From an uncultured Lachnospiraceae bacterium (GTDB taxonomy: Bacteria; Bacillota; Clostridia; Lachnospirales; Lachnospiraceae), in NCBI GenBank assembly GCA_902775555.1, contig CACYMQ010000007.1, positions 1 through 45,894 of the forward strand: a stretch of DNA of 45,894 nucleotides, read 5' to 3'. Under the pieces are notes generated by a model. The model was not told the origin of the DNA, did not search any database, and saw nothing but the letters and a program-made list of their open reading frames with translations. Each line of letters opens with the position of its first letter. Position 1 is the first letter of the stretch. This document shows, one piece after another, positions 34,061-41,203 of the stretch. The translations under genes and the position numbers were made by a program.

Positions 34061-35422
34061 CTAGAGCCGGATCCTCCGCTTTTCTTCAATATTTCCCGTA
34101 TCTCCGGAAACCTTTTCCGCATCAAAACGGATCACCGTCTTATCATGGTAACCCGATTCCTTCCATGCATTTCGAACACGTGCGAATACGGATTCCGCAA
34201 ATTCATCCTGCAGCTCGGGAAGGATCACCAGGAACTGGTTCATCCGGTTCTGCATCATAAAATCACTCTTCCGAAGGGAGCGGTCTATCACATTTCCAAA
34301 CTCATCCGTGATCTGACGGAAGAGTTCATCCCCCATGGCGGGATCCTTCTTCTCAAGCGTCACCAGCACACGATATACCGAACTGTGATAACTCTGGATA
34401 AACCGGATCATAAAACGATATGCGATCCCGAAGGAGTCCTTATCCAGCCATAATGCGGAATTCTTTACATTTCTCTCCTCCAGTACCTGACAGATCCGAT
34501 GCAGCTCTTCCAGGGAGGCAACGGCCTCGTCCGCCTTCTTTGCCAGCTCATCCCGGTGGAAGCCGATCCCGTGCTTGCCGTTCTTCTTCACGATATACAG
34601 GGCGCGATCCGCCTTCTGGATCAGCTTATCATAATCTCTTCCCTGCTCCGGGACCATAACTCCTCCAAAAGAAGCCCCGAGCGGGATCTCCATATCCTCT
34701 CCCATCAGTTCCTTTGCCATCGCCACGATCTGCCGGTTCACGCGGGCCGCCATCTCACGGAGAACCGTCTCATCCTTCATTCCCTTCACGAACATGGCGA
34801 ATTCATCTCCACCCACGCGGCAGCGGATGTCCTTGACCTCCGTATTGCTGACCAGGATCGTAGCAAAGCCCTTCAGAACTCTGTCTCCCATATCATGACC
34901 ATACAGATCATTGACCAGCTTAAAGCTGTCCAGGTCCACCATGAACAGCGTTCCGGATTCCTTCTGGCACGCTGCGGCAAGCACCTTCGCCGAACTGTCC
35001 TTATTCAGAAGTCCTGTCAGACGGTCGATGGTGGCTTCCTCTGTCAGACTGCTGATCTGTTCCAGGTTCTCCATGATATTCTCCACCCGTCGCAGCAGGG
35101 ATTCCGGCCGGAAGGGCTTACGGATGAAATCGGAGGCTCCGAGATCAAATCCCTTATCCTCCACATCCTCTGCATCATCCGCAGTCATATACATGATCCG
35201 CACATCCTTACCGTATTTCTCCTGCAGGATCTGATGCATCTCAAAACCGTTCATATCGGGCATCAGCAGATCGGAAAGGATCAGATCCGGCTGTTCCTTC
35301 TCATAGACCTCAATGGCCTCCGGACCCGAAGATGCCAGAAGCACCTCATAATCCTTGGACAGGATCCTGCGTGCGATCATGCGCATCATTTCCTCGTCAT
35401 CCACCACAAGTATTCTTCTCAT
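34061..35422 (-). CDS. Response regulator with GGDEF diguanylate cyclase domain
   Basis: This 453-residue cytoplasmic protein has a receiver domain (VVDDEE, phospho-acceptor D51 in LSDLLMPDMNGFE, K in IRKPFRP), a GGDEF domain (about 145-300) with RVGGDEFAMF intact, and a C-terminal domain (about 315-453) that looks like a degenerate second GGDEF (RKSDFMMQNRMNQFLVILPEL). It should make cyclic-di-GMP when phosphorylated. The inhibitory RxxD motif five residues before GGDEF reads EVKD, so product inhibition is probably lost. GGGAGG seven bases before ATG 35422 fixes the start. No kinase gene is adjacent, so it is an orphan regulator. It is transcribed from the promoter at 35521-35550 with a leader of about 90 nt. 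Confidence 0.93.
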   Translation of the reverse strand: MRRILVVDDEEMMRMIARRILSKDYEVLLASSGPEAIEVYEKEQPDLILSDLLMPDMNGFEMHQILQEKYGKDVRIMYMTADDAEDVEDKGFDLGASDFIRKPFRPESLLRRVENIMENLEQISSLTEEATIDRLTGLLNKDSSAKVLAAACQKESGTLFMVDLDSFKLVNDLYGHDMGDRVLKGFATILVSNTEVKDIRCRVGGDEFAMFVKGMKDETVLREMAARVNRQIVAMAKELMGEDMEIPLGASFGGVMVPEQGRDYDKLIQKADRALYIVKKNGKHGIGFHRDELAKKADEAVASLEELHRICQVLEERNVKNSALWLDKDSFGIAYRFMIRFIQSYHSSVYRVLVTLEKKDPAMGDELFRQITDEFGNVIDRSLRKSDFMMQNRMNQFLVILPELQDEFAESVFARVRNAWKESGYHDKTVIRFDAEKVSGDTGNIEEKRRIRL

Positions 35423-35520
35423 ATCGAACCTCCCTATCGCATTACGCCTGACGGAAAAACTGATGGAAGCTTTCTCCGAAAATAACCCGTAATCGTAACA
35501 AATTTTCTCCCCATAGAAAC

Positions 35521-35550
35521 ATTTTACCACTACCGGCATAAATATCGCAA
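35521..35550 (-). promoter_or_regulatory. Promoter of the receiver-GGDEF gene
   Basis: TTGCGA (35545-35550) and TAAAAT (35521-35526) are 18 bp apart on the minus strand. Confidence 0.55.
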
Positions 35551-35580
35551 TGTAAAATGTGCCACCTTACTTCCCCAAAC

Positions 35581-35619
35581 GCAAGAAATCCGCTTCATAC
35601 TACGAAGCGGATTTCTTGC
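35581..35619 (-). terminator. 16-bp hairpin spanning the exonuclease stop codon
   Basis: GCAAGAAATCCGCTTC and GAAGCGGATTTCTTGC are a perfect inverted repeat. The coding strand enters the stem with the codons for KKSAS, and the TAG stop (35600-35602) lies in the 7-base loop. The following tract is GTTTGGGG, so termination may be weak and the hairpin may instead protect the 3' end. Confidence 0.7.
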
Positions 35620-36625
35620 TTGGAGTTTTTCTCCTTTTTCTGGCCCGTCTGGCCTTGGATTTTCTCTTTTCGGATTCGTGTCGTTTCAGTCTTTTTTTCT
35701 CCCGGAGCTCTTCCTGCCTTGCCTTAAGTCCTTCGAATCCTGCTTTATTCGTCCGAGTGATCTTCTTTATCGCATATACGGTATCGTCGCTTCCTTCGGT
35801 TGCACGGAAGCGAATGCGTCCCTGTACGTATCCGTGATAGAAGCATTTTCCGACTGCCATTTCGGTATTCTGCGCATTGCTGAACCACTGCACCTTCAGG
35901 CTGAGCCGGCGTCCGCACTTGGGACATCTGAGTTCTGCCACATCCTCATCCGCCATGGCCACTGCCCGGCTGGGATACTCCACGGAAATGTAATCGATCA
36001 CATTTGCATGACGCTCATTTATGACATCCTCGGGCTTCTTCGGACGTTGGTAAATATCTACCGTAAACTTGTCTTTGATATTTCCAAGCTTTGCCGCCGC
36101 CAGAACCTTTGCCGTGTACCTCGCATCACTGATCGCAGCATGGAAAGGCTCCATGACCGGGATCTTCAGGGCCTCCACGGCTTTCTCCAGCTTACAGATA
36201 TTTTGGTCCGGATCATACTTGTCCGCGTAGATCTGCTGGATGTTGTAATAGCGTACCGGATACGGAAGCTTGTCCATGTAGTAGAAGTCCATGTTGTTCT
36301 GCAGATAGAAGAGGTCTGACATTCCCCAGGTGCAGAAGACGGAGTCCTCACCGCACCAGTCCAGGAAACGCTTACACACATCCTTGAACGGCTTTCCCTC
36401 CCGCTGCAGGTCCTTCTCGTCATAATTCAGCATATTCCGAATGGTATGATGTAATTTTCTGTAAATCTTCGGTGTGATCAGCTCTCTGAATTCCGATTCC
36501 AGCCGGTATTTATGATCCAGCTTCACGGCGCCGATCTCGATGATCTCAAATGGAAGCCGCGGGTGCTCACCGGCTCTTCCGTAAGCACTCTGGTTCCATT
36601 CCAGATCCAGCACGATATACTTCAT
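35600..36625 (-). CDS. DEDDh 3'-5' exonuclease with zinc ribbon and basic tail
   Basis: This 341-residue protein has an N-terminal DnaQ-like exonuclease domain (1 to about 180) with DLEWN (D7, E9), TWGMSDLFYL and HAAISDARYTAKVL, which supply the DEDDh metal ligands. It is followed by a segment with CPKCGRR and later single Cys/His residues (KCFYHG) that resembles a zinc ribbon, and a very basic C-terminus of about 45 residues (KKRLKRHESEKRKSK ...). Such proteins trim RNA or single-stranded DNA; the basic tail suggests nucleic-acid or ribosome binding. AGAGGA nine bases before ATG 36625 supports the start. The promoter is at 36672-36700. Confidence 0.88.
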   Translation of the reverse strand: MKYIVLDLEWNQSAYGRAGEHPRLPFEIIEIGAVKLDHKYRLESEFRELITPKIYRKLHHTIRNMLNYDEKDLQREGKPFKDVCKRFLDWCGEDSVFCTWGMSDLFYLQNNMDFYYMDKLPYPVRYYNIQQIYADKYDPDQNICKLEKAVEALKIPVMEPFHAAISDARYTAKVLAAAKLGNIKDKFTVDIYQRPKKPEDVINERHANVIDYISVEYPSRAVAMADEDVAELRCPKCGRRLSLKVQWFSNAQNTEMAVGKCFYHGYVQGRIRFRATEGSDDTVYAIKKITRTNKAGFEGLKARQEELREKKRLKRHESEKRKSKARRARKRRKTPSKKSAS

Positions 36626-36671
36626 ACAGTGAATTCCTCTAAGTTCCGAACTAAGTCACATAACTTTCGTC

Positions 36672-36700
36672 ATTTTATCACTTTTACGTGGGTGATGCAA
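36672..36700 (-). promoter_or_regulatory. Promoter of the exonuclease gene
   Basis: TTGCAT (36695-36700) and TAAAAT (36672-36677) are 17 bp apart on the minus strand, immediately after the mnmG stop. Confidence 0.6.
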
Positions 36701-36710
36701 GACCTGCGGA

Positions 36711-38660
36711 TCAGTACCGGAGATACAGCATGATCTGTGTCACATCCGCAGGAGATACACCGGAGATACGGGAAGCCTGCCCGATCGACCGGGGCCGTAT
36801 CTCCTCCAGCTTCTGACGCGCTTCCTTCCTGAGGTTCCGGATCTCTCCGTAGTCCAGATCTGCAGGGATCCTTTTCTCCTCCATTTTCAGAAAATGTTCC
36901 ACCTGCTGTTTCTGTCGTTTGATATAGCCCTCATATTTTATGGAAATGTTGATCTGCTCCGCCACCTCATCCGTTACGCCTTCTGACGGCCGATCCGGAT
37001 CCAGCGGCTCCAGCGTTTCATAGGAGAATTCCGGTCTTCGGAGCAGGTCCGCAAGCGTTACGCCTGTATGAAGCGGTGCACTGCCGTGGGATTCCAGAAA
37101 TGCCTGTGTCTCCTTCGAAGCTCCGATGGGAGTACTCTCCAGGCGTTTGATTTCCGACTCGATCCGCTGCTTCTTCTCCAGGAAGCGCTGGTATCTGTCC
37201 TCCGGGATCAGCCCGATCTCATAACCGATGGGGGTAAGCCGGAGGTCGGCATTGTCCTGCCTGAGAAGCAGACGATATTCTGCACGGCTGGTCATCATCC
37301 GATAAGGCTCCTTCGTCTCCTTTGTCACCAGATCGTCGATCAGAACGCCGATATATCCGTCGGACCGGGACAGAACGACAGGTTCCTTCCCCTGCAGTTT
37401 TCGCGCGGCATTGATCCCCGCCATAAGGCCCTGCGCTCCCGCTTCCTCATAGCCGGAGCTTCCGTTGATCTGGCCTGCGGCAAAAAGGCCCTCCACTCCC
37501 TTGAATTCCAGAGACGGACGAAGCTCCGTAGCGGAAATGCAGTCATACTCGATGGCATAGGCATTTCGAACGATCTTCGCGTGTTCAAGCCCCGGAACGG
37601 AATGGACCATACGGTACTGCACATCCTCCGGAAGAGAGGAGGGCATGCCGTCGAGGTACATTTCATCCGTGAATTCACCTTCCGGTTCGATAAAGAGCTG
37701 ATGACGGTCCTTATCCGGGAACTTCATGATCTTATCCTCGATGGAAGGACAGTACCGGGGGCCGGTTCCCCGGATCACGCCGGAGTACAGGGGGGAACGG
37801 TCGATATTTTCCCGTATGATCTGATGCGTCTCCTCATTCGTATAGGTGAGCCAGCAGGAGATCTGCTCTCTGGCGATATCCTCTGCTTTATTCTCAAAGG
37901 AGAAGGGAACAATCTTCTCATCTCCCTTCTGCTCCACGGTCTTGGAAAAATCAATGGATTTCCGGTCGATCCTGGGCGGGGTACCCGTCTTAAACCGCCG
38001 GATCCCGATCCCGGTATCCGCCATGGAATCCGAAAGATGATTGGCTGCCGAAAGCCCGTTGGGGCCGGTGTAACTGATGGTGTCTCCGTAGATACAGCGT
38101 GCCTTCAGGTAAACACCGGTGCAGAGGATCACTGCCTTCGCATGATAAACGGCTCCGGAACAGGTGCGGACGCCAACGACTTTCCGGGCATTCCGGGGTG
38201 CGGTCGGTGTAAGGTCCTTCGCGTTATTCAGGGGTGCATCGTCTGCGGTATTCTGCGCTGCCGGTTCCACCAGGAGTTCCGTCACCTCCTGCTGTCTCAG
38301 GGTCAGCTTCGGCTCCCGCTGCAGGGTGCGGCGCATTTCCTTGGTGTACTCTCCCTTATCCGCCTGTGCGCGGAGGGAATGTACCGCCGGCCCCTTGGAC
38401 ACATTCAACATTTTAGACTGGATGTAGGTCTTATCGATATTCTTCCCCATCTCTCCGCCCAGGGCATCGATCTCCCGGACCAGATGGCCCTTGGAGCTGC
38501 CTCCGATATTGGGGTTGCAGGGCATCAGCGCCACGCTGTCCATGCTCACCGTAAAAAGGATGGTTTCAAATCCCAGCCTGGATGCGGCAAGCGCCGCCTC
38601 ACAGCCGGCATGTCCCGCGCCGACAATAACGATATCATATGTTTCTTCTACATGCGTCAT
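36711..38660 (-). CDS. mnmG: tRNA uridine 5-carboxymethylaminomethyl modification enzyme MnmG
   Basis: This 649-residue FAD enzyme acts with MnmE to add the (carboxymethyl)aminomethyl group to U34 of certain tRNAs. Signatures are the dinucleotide site [78 protein letters not shown] and [27 protein letters not shown]. The C-terminal helical domain ends [15 protein letters not shown] polar insertion of about 25 residues (around 134-160) interrupts the usually short loop after VTELLV. GGAG nine bases before ATG 38660 is present. mnmE lies upstream on the same strand as expected, but is separated by 477 bp of repeats and A+T-rich DNA, and rsmG does not follow, which is unlike the classical arrangement. 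Confidence 0.97.
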   Translation of the reverse strand: MTHVEETYDIVIVGAGHAGCEAALAASRLGFETILFTVSMDSVALMPCNPNIGGSSKGHLVREIDALGGEMGKNIDKTYIQSKMLNVSKGPAVHSLRAQADKGEYTKEMRRTLQREPKLTLRQQEVTELLVEPAAQNTADDAPLNNAKDLTPTAPRNARKVVGVRTCSGAVYHAKAVILCTGVYLKARCIYGDTISYTGPNGLSAANHLSDSMADTGIGIRRFKTGTPPRIDRKSIDFSKTVEQKGDEKIVPFSFENKAEDIAREQISCWLTYTNEETHQIIRENIDRSPLYSGVIRGTGPRYCPSIEDKIMKFPDKDRHQLFIEPEGEFTDEMYLDGMPSSLPEDVQYRMVHSVPGLEHAKIVRNAYAIEYDCISATELRPSLEFKGVEGLFAAGQINGSSGYEEAGAQGLMAGINAARKLQGKEPVVLSRSDGYIGVLIDDLVTKETKEPYRMMTSRAEYRLLLRQDNADLRLTPIGYEIGLIPEDRYQRFLEKKQRIESEIKRLESTPIGASKETQAFLESHGSAPLHTGVTLADLLRRPEFSYETLEPLDPDRPSEGVTDEVAEQINISIKYEGYIKRQKQQVEHFLKMEEKRIPADLDYGEIRNLRKEARQKLEEIRPRSIGQASRISGVSPADVTQIMLYLRY

Positions 38661-38690
38661 ATCATGACACTCCGTTCATTTATTCTTCTA

Positions 38691-38809
38691 TACTATTCAC
38701 AACCACCTCTCCGACCGCAGCCCATCCGTGCTCCGCAGATCACATAGAACCGATTGCGATTTTGCGTGCAAGCACGCAATCGCTCGGTCCTATTTGATCG
38801 TGAATAGTA
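38691..38809. repeat. 119-bp element bounded by 10-bp inverted repeats
   Basis: TACTATTCAC (38691-38700) and GTGAATAGTA (38800-38809) are exact inverted copies. The interior contains CCGACCGCAGCCCATCCG, which aligns with the element at 27126-27300, and a long hairpin centred on GCGTGCAAGCACGC. It is probably a small non-autonomous dispersed repeat. Confidence 0.65.
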
Positions 38810-38818
38810 ACTCTTACT
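38800..38818. repeat. Left direct repeat flanking the A+T-rich segment
   Basis: GTGAATAGTAACTCTTACT matches GTAAATAGCCACTCTTACT at 39124-39142 in 16 of 19 positions, at an offset of 324 bp. The right copy contains the mnmE stop codon. Confidence 0.7.
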
Positions 38819-38838
38819 GGTTATTTTATGATTCATGG

Positions 38839-38867
38839 TTGACAATCGAACTGTTGTTCGATATAAT
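38839..38867 (+). promoter_or_regulatory. Consensus promoter with LexA box in its spacer
   Basis: TTGACA (38839-38844) and TATAAT (38862-38867) are perfect hexamers 17 bp apart. The spacer is the palindrome ATCGAAC-TGTT-GTTCGA(T), which fits the Firmicutes LexA site CGAAC-N4-GTTCG exactly (38847-38860). LexA bound here would block RNA polymerase until DNA damage. On the opposite strand TTGTCA (38887-38892) and TATTAT (38863-38868), 18 bp apart, form a second promoter towards mnmG that would share the same operator. Confidence 0.75.
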
Positions 38868-38873
38868 ATATTT

Positions 38874-39110
38874 GTATATAGTTCATTGACAAGTTAAGAT
38901 ATGCGGTTTCTATCACAAATTTGATCTATATTACTTAGATTTCCTTGATAGTGTAAAATCTTAAAGGTATATAGGCTGAAACTGAACAAAGGCCAACTCA
39001 CTATATACAAATCACTATATAAGTAGCCTGAATTAGATCAGGTAGAGGCATCAGGCTAGTGCCATTAAAAGACCGGAATGATGTAATTTATTTCGGGAAT
39101 TTATCAATAT
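38874..39110 (+). ncRNA. Candidate SOS-regulated small RNA
   Basis: Downstream of the LexA-box promoter no open frame exceeds a few codons, yet ordered structure is present. TAGCCTGA (39024-39031) pairs either with TCAGGCTA (39051-39058) or, through CCTGA, with TCAGG (39038-39042), so two exclusive hairpins are possible. CACTATATA occurs twice (38999-39007, 39013-39021). CCGGAA/TTTCGG forms a last hairpin near 39073-39095. The RNA would run towards the mnmE 3' end in antisense orientation. Both ends are guesses; no strong terminator is visible. Confidence 0.4.
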
Positions 39111-39137
39111 CAACCATGAGTTGGTAAATAGCCACTC

Positions 39138-40616
39138 TTACTTGCCCATGCAAAATTCCGCAAAGATTTTATCCGCCAGGTCGTCCTCCAGGGTTTCTCC
39201 CGTGATACGGCCAAGGGCTTCATAGGCTGCCAGCAGATCGATGGTATAGAAATCCTCTCCCACGCCTGCCTCCAAACTGTCCTCCACACGCCCGAGGGCT
39301 TCGTCCGCATCGGAAAGCGCTTCTGTATGGCGCGCATTCAGCAGGTAGGTCTCCTGGCTGTCGGAAAGCGTTCCGGCAAAGAAGAGTCCACGGACAGCTT
39401 CTGCCAGGCTGTCTCTTCCCTCTCCCGTTGCCGCGGAGATTTCCAGCACGCGGGTAACAGGTGTATCCGAACCGGACTTCCAGGTCTCCAGCTTCTGTTC
39501 TATCTCAGGAACGGAAACCACGGTCGCAAGATCATTTTTATTCAACAGGATCAGAATGGGCGCTGCTTCATTTCTTCCGGAGAGTTCCGCCCCGTCTTCC
39601 GGACCTTCCGCCTCCGGACGTTCTCCCGTCAGACTCCGGAGTAAGGCCTCATCCTCTTCTGACAAGGCCTCGGCCGCATCAATGACCATCAGGATCAGGT
39701 CTGCGGTCTCCAGGGCCTCCTTTGCCCGCTTCACACCGATCTGCTCCACCACATCCCGTGTTTCACGGATTCCCGCCGTATCGATCAGTACCAGCGGTAC
39801 ATCTCCCAGTATGGCCTTCTCCTCCAGTGTATCCCTGGTGGTTCCGGCGATCTCCGTCACGATGGCCCGCTCCTCTCCCAGAAGAAGATTCAGAATGGAG
39901 GACTTCCCGGCATTCGGGCGTCCCACTATAGCGGTGCGGATCCCGGTCCGAAGCAGACGTCCTTCCCGTTCTCCTGCCAGCAGCCGGCGGATCCTTAACC
40001 TGCTCTCCTCCAGAATGGGGCGGATCCTGTCCCCATAGTTCTCCAGAGTATAATGCTCCGGATCATCCAGAGCGGATTCAATATATGCCGTCTCATAAAG
40101 AAGCTTCTCTCTCAGCTCCGTCACCGCATTTCGAAGACTTCCCCGAAGCTGCCGGAGGGAAGCTTCCAGAGCCCTGTCGGATTCCGCCGCGATCACATCC
40201 ATGACCGCCTCAGCCTCCGAAAGGTCGATCCGTCCGCCGAGATATGCTCTCCGGGTAAATTCACCGGGCTCCGCCAGACGTGCCCCTGCCTTCAGCGCTT
40301 CCTCCAGTACACGATGCAGCACCAGAGGACCTCCATGGCAGGAAAGCTCCACCACATCCTCCGTTGTATAGGTGTGGGGTGCCCGCATGACCAGAGCGAT
40401 GACCTCATCCAGCGCCTCGCCCTCCGACGGACCGTTTACCTTCACCAGCTGTCCGTAGGCTGCGGTATAGGTATTCATTTCCGACAATCTGCGCTTTCCG
40501 CGGAACATGCGGTCTGCGATCCCGATGGAATCCGGGCCGCTGAGCCTGACGATACCGATACCGGCACTTCCCGTTCCCGTTGCTATGGCGCAAATGGTGT
40601 CCTTTTCCGAAATCAT
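39138..40616 (-). CDS. mnmE: tRNA modification GTPase MnmE
   Basis: This 492-residue GTPase is the partner of MnmG in U34 modification. It has an N-terminal tetrahydrofolate-binding domain (DTICAIATG ... GIGIVRLSG), a helical domain, a G domain with GRPNAGKSS (232-240), DTAG and NKND, and the C-terminal CMGK ending, where the conserved Cys is present (usually CIGK). The G domain has a long acidic insertion (SLTGERPEAEGPEDGAEL ...) before the NKND motif, making the protein about 35 residues longer than usual. GGGAGG seven bases before ATG 40616 fixes the start; upstream in-frame sequence overlaps the neighbouring gene. The stop codon lies inside the right 19-bp direct repeat. Confidence 0.97.
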   Translation of the reverse strand: MISEKDTICAIATGTGSAGIGIVRLSGPDSIGIADRMFRGKRRLSEMNTYTAAYGQLVKVNGPSEGEALDEVIALVMRAPHTYTTEDVVELSCHGGPLVLHRVLEEALKAGARLAEPGEFTRRAYLGGRIDLSEAEAVMDVIAAESDRALEASLRQLRGSLRNAVTELREKLLYETAYIESALDDPEHYTLENYGDRIRPILEESRLRIRRLLAGEREGRLLRTGIRTAIVGRPNAGKSSILNLLLGEERAIVTEIAGTTRDTLEEKAILGDVPLVLIDTAGIRETRDVVEQIGVKRAKEALETADLILMVIDAAEALSEEDEALLRSLTGERPEAEGPEDGAELSGRNEAAPILILLNKNDLATVVSVPEIEQKLETWKSGSDTPVTRVLEISAATGEGRDSLAEAVRGLFFAGTLSDSQETYLLNARHTEALSDADEALGRVEDSLEAGVGEDFYTIDLLAAYEALGRITGETLEDDLADKIFAEFCMGK

Positions 40617-40627
40617 AATGCCTCCCG

Positions 40628-40984
40628 TCAAATGTCGATCCATCCGAGACCGAAGCAGATACCTCCCAGGACCACCACCTTCAGGCAATCCCACCATTTG
40701 CTTCTGTGCCAGATCTTCGTCGGATGTTTCGGGTTCACAAGGATCGAATGGGTTCCTTCCTTCTTCCACCCCTTGGCATGGATGCGGGCTTCGATCTCAT
40801 ACCGATGACCGTCCACGGAATAACGAAGGACCGGCTGCTTCACGGAACCGATCCCCGGCCGGTGTTTGACAAGGTCCACCATTCGTGCTTCCACCGGTTT
40901 GGAACAGCCGAAACGTTCTGAAAGTGTAAGAATGAGCTGCAGAAGGATCACGATCCCTCCCAGCGCCATCATAATGATTCTCAT
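40628..40984 (-). CDS. Small two-helix membrane protein, DUF3592-like
   Basis: This 118-residue protein has an N-terminal helix (about 5-21), a central beta-rich part with VEARMVDLV ... PVLRYSVDGHRYEIEARIHAKGWKKEGT and NPKHPTKIW, and a C-terminal helix (about 100-116). The pattern resembles DUF3592 proteins, whose function is unknown. AGGAGA precedes ATG 40984. It ends 11 bp before mnmE and is co-transcribed with it from an extended -10 promoter (TGCTATAAT at 41032-41040). Confidence 0.75.
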   Translation of the reverse strand: MRIIMMALGGIVILLQLILTLSERFGCSKPVEARMVDLVKHRPGIGSVKQPVLRYSVDGHRYEIEARIHAKGWKKEGTHSILVNPKHPTKIWHRSKWWDCLKVVVLGGICFGLGWIDI

Positions 40985-41031
40985 AGTATATCTCCTGTGG
41001 GGCTCCCCTGTCCGGGGACATGCCAGCTCAA

Positions 41032-41040
41032 ATTATAGCA
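41032..41040 (-). promoter_or_regulatory. Extended -10 promoter of the DUF3592-like/mnmE unit
   Basis: TGC directly before TATAAT on the minus strand makes an extended -10. The -35 region is poor. Confidence 0.5.
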
Positions 41041-41175
41041 CACTGCCCTCCGTCCCGCCACCCACAACTCGCACTGCATATATGATGCACGTCATGCGGC
41101 GATAACACCTGCTCTCACTGCCCGCACCATACACGGTACCGGGCGCATAACGATGATATGAATCTGTCATAAACA

Positions 41176-41203
41176 GAAAAAGACGGGGTATCAAAACCCC
41201 GTC
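41176..41203 (-). terminator. Terminator overlapping the permease stop codon
   Basis: GACGGGGT and ACCCCGTC form an 8-bp stem followed by TTTTTC on the minus strand. The left arm encodes the last codons and the TGA stop lies in the loop. Confidence 0.9.

Larger units (their letters stand above)
38661..39137. other. 477-bp gene-free region between mnmE and mnmG
   Basis: From left to right it holds a short mnmG leader, the inverted-repeat element (38691-38809) with an inner hairpin (ACCGA ... GCGTGC/GCACGC ... CGGT), and an A+T-rich segment (38821-39123, about one third G+C by my count) with a LexA-box promoter and possible RNA. It is bounded by 19-bp direct repeats. No credible protein gene is seen on either strand. 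Confidence 0.75.

Noticed and set aside
35423-35514. Riboswitch in the leader of the receiver-GGDEF gene, such as a cyclic-di-GMP sensor
   Set aside because: The leader of about 90 nt shows no conserved riboswitch core and no terminator-antiterminator pair.
37068-38747. Open frame of 559 codons on the plus strand, opposite mnmG
   Set aside because: mnmG is unmistakable on the other strand; the antisense frame shows only low-information composition.
38693-38836. 47-codon minus-strand frame (MNHKITSKSYYS ... RRGGCE) in the mnmE-mnmG gap
   Set aside because: It runs through the hairpin of the inverted-repeat element, lacks a ribosome site and its sequence is explained by the repeat.
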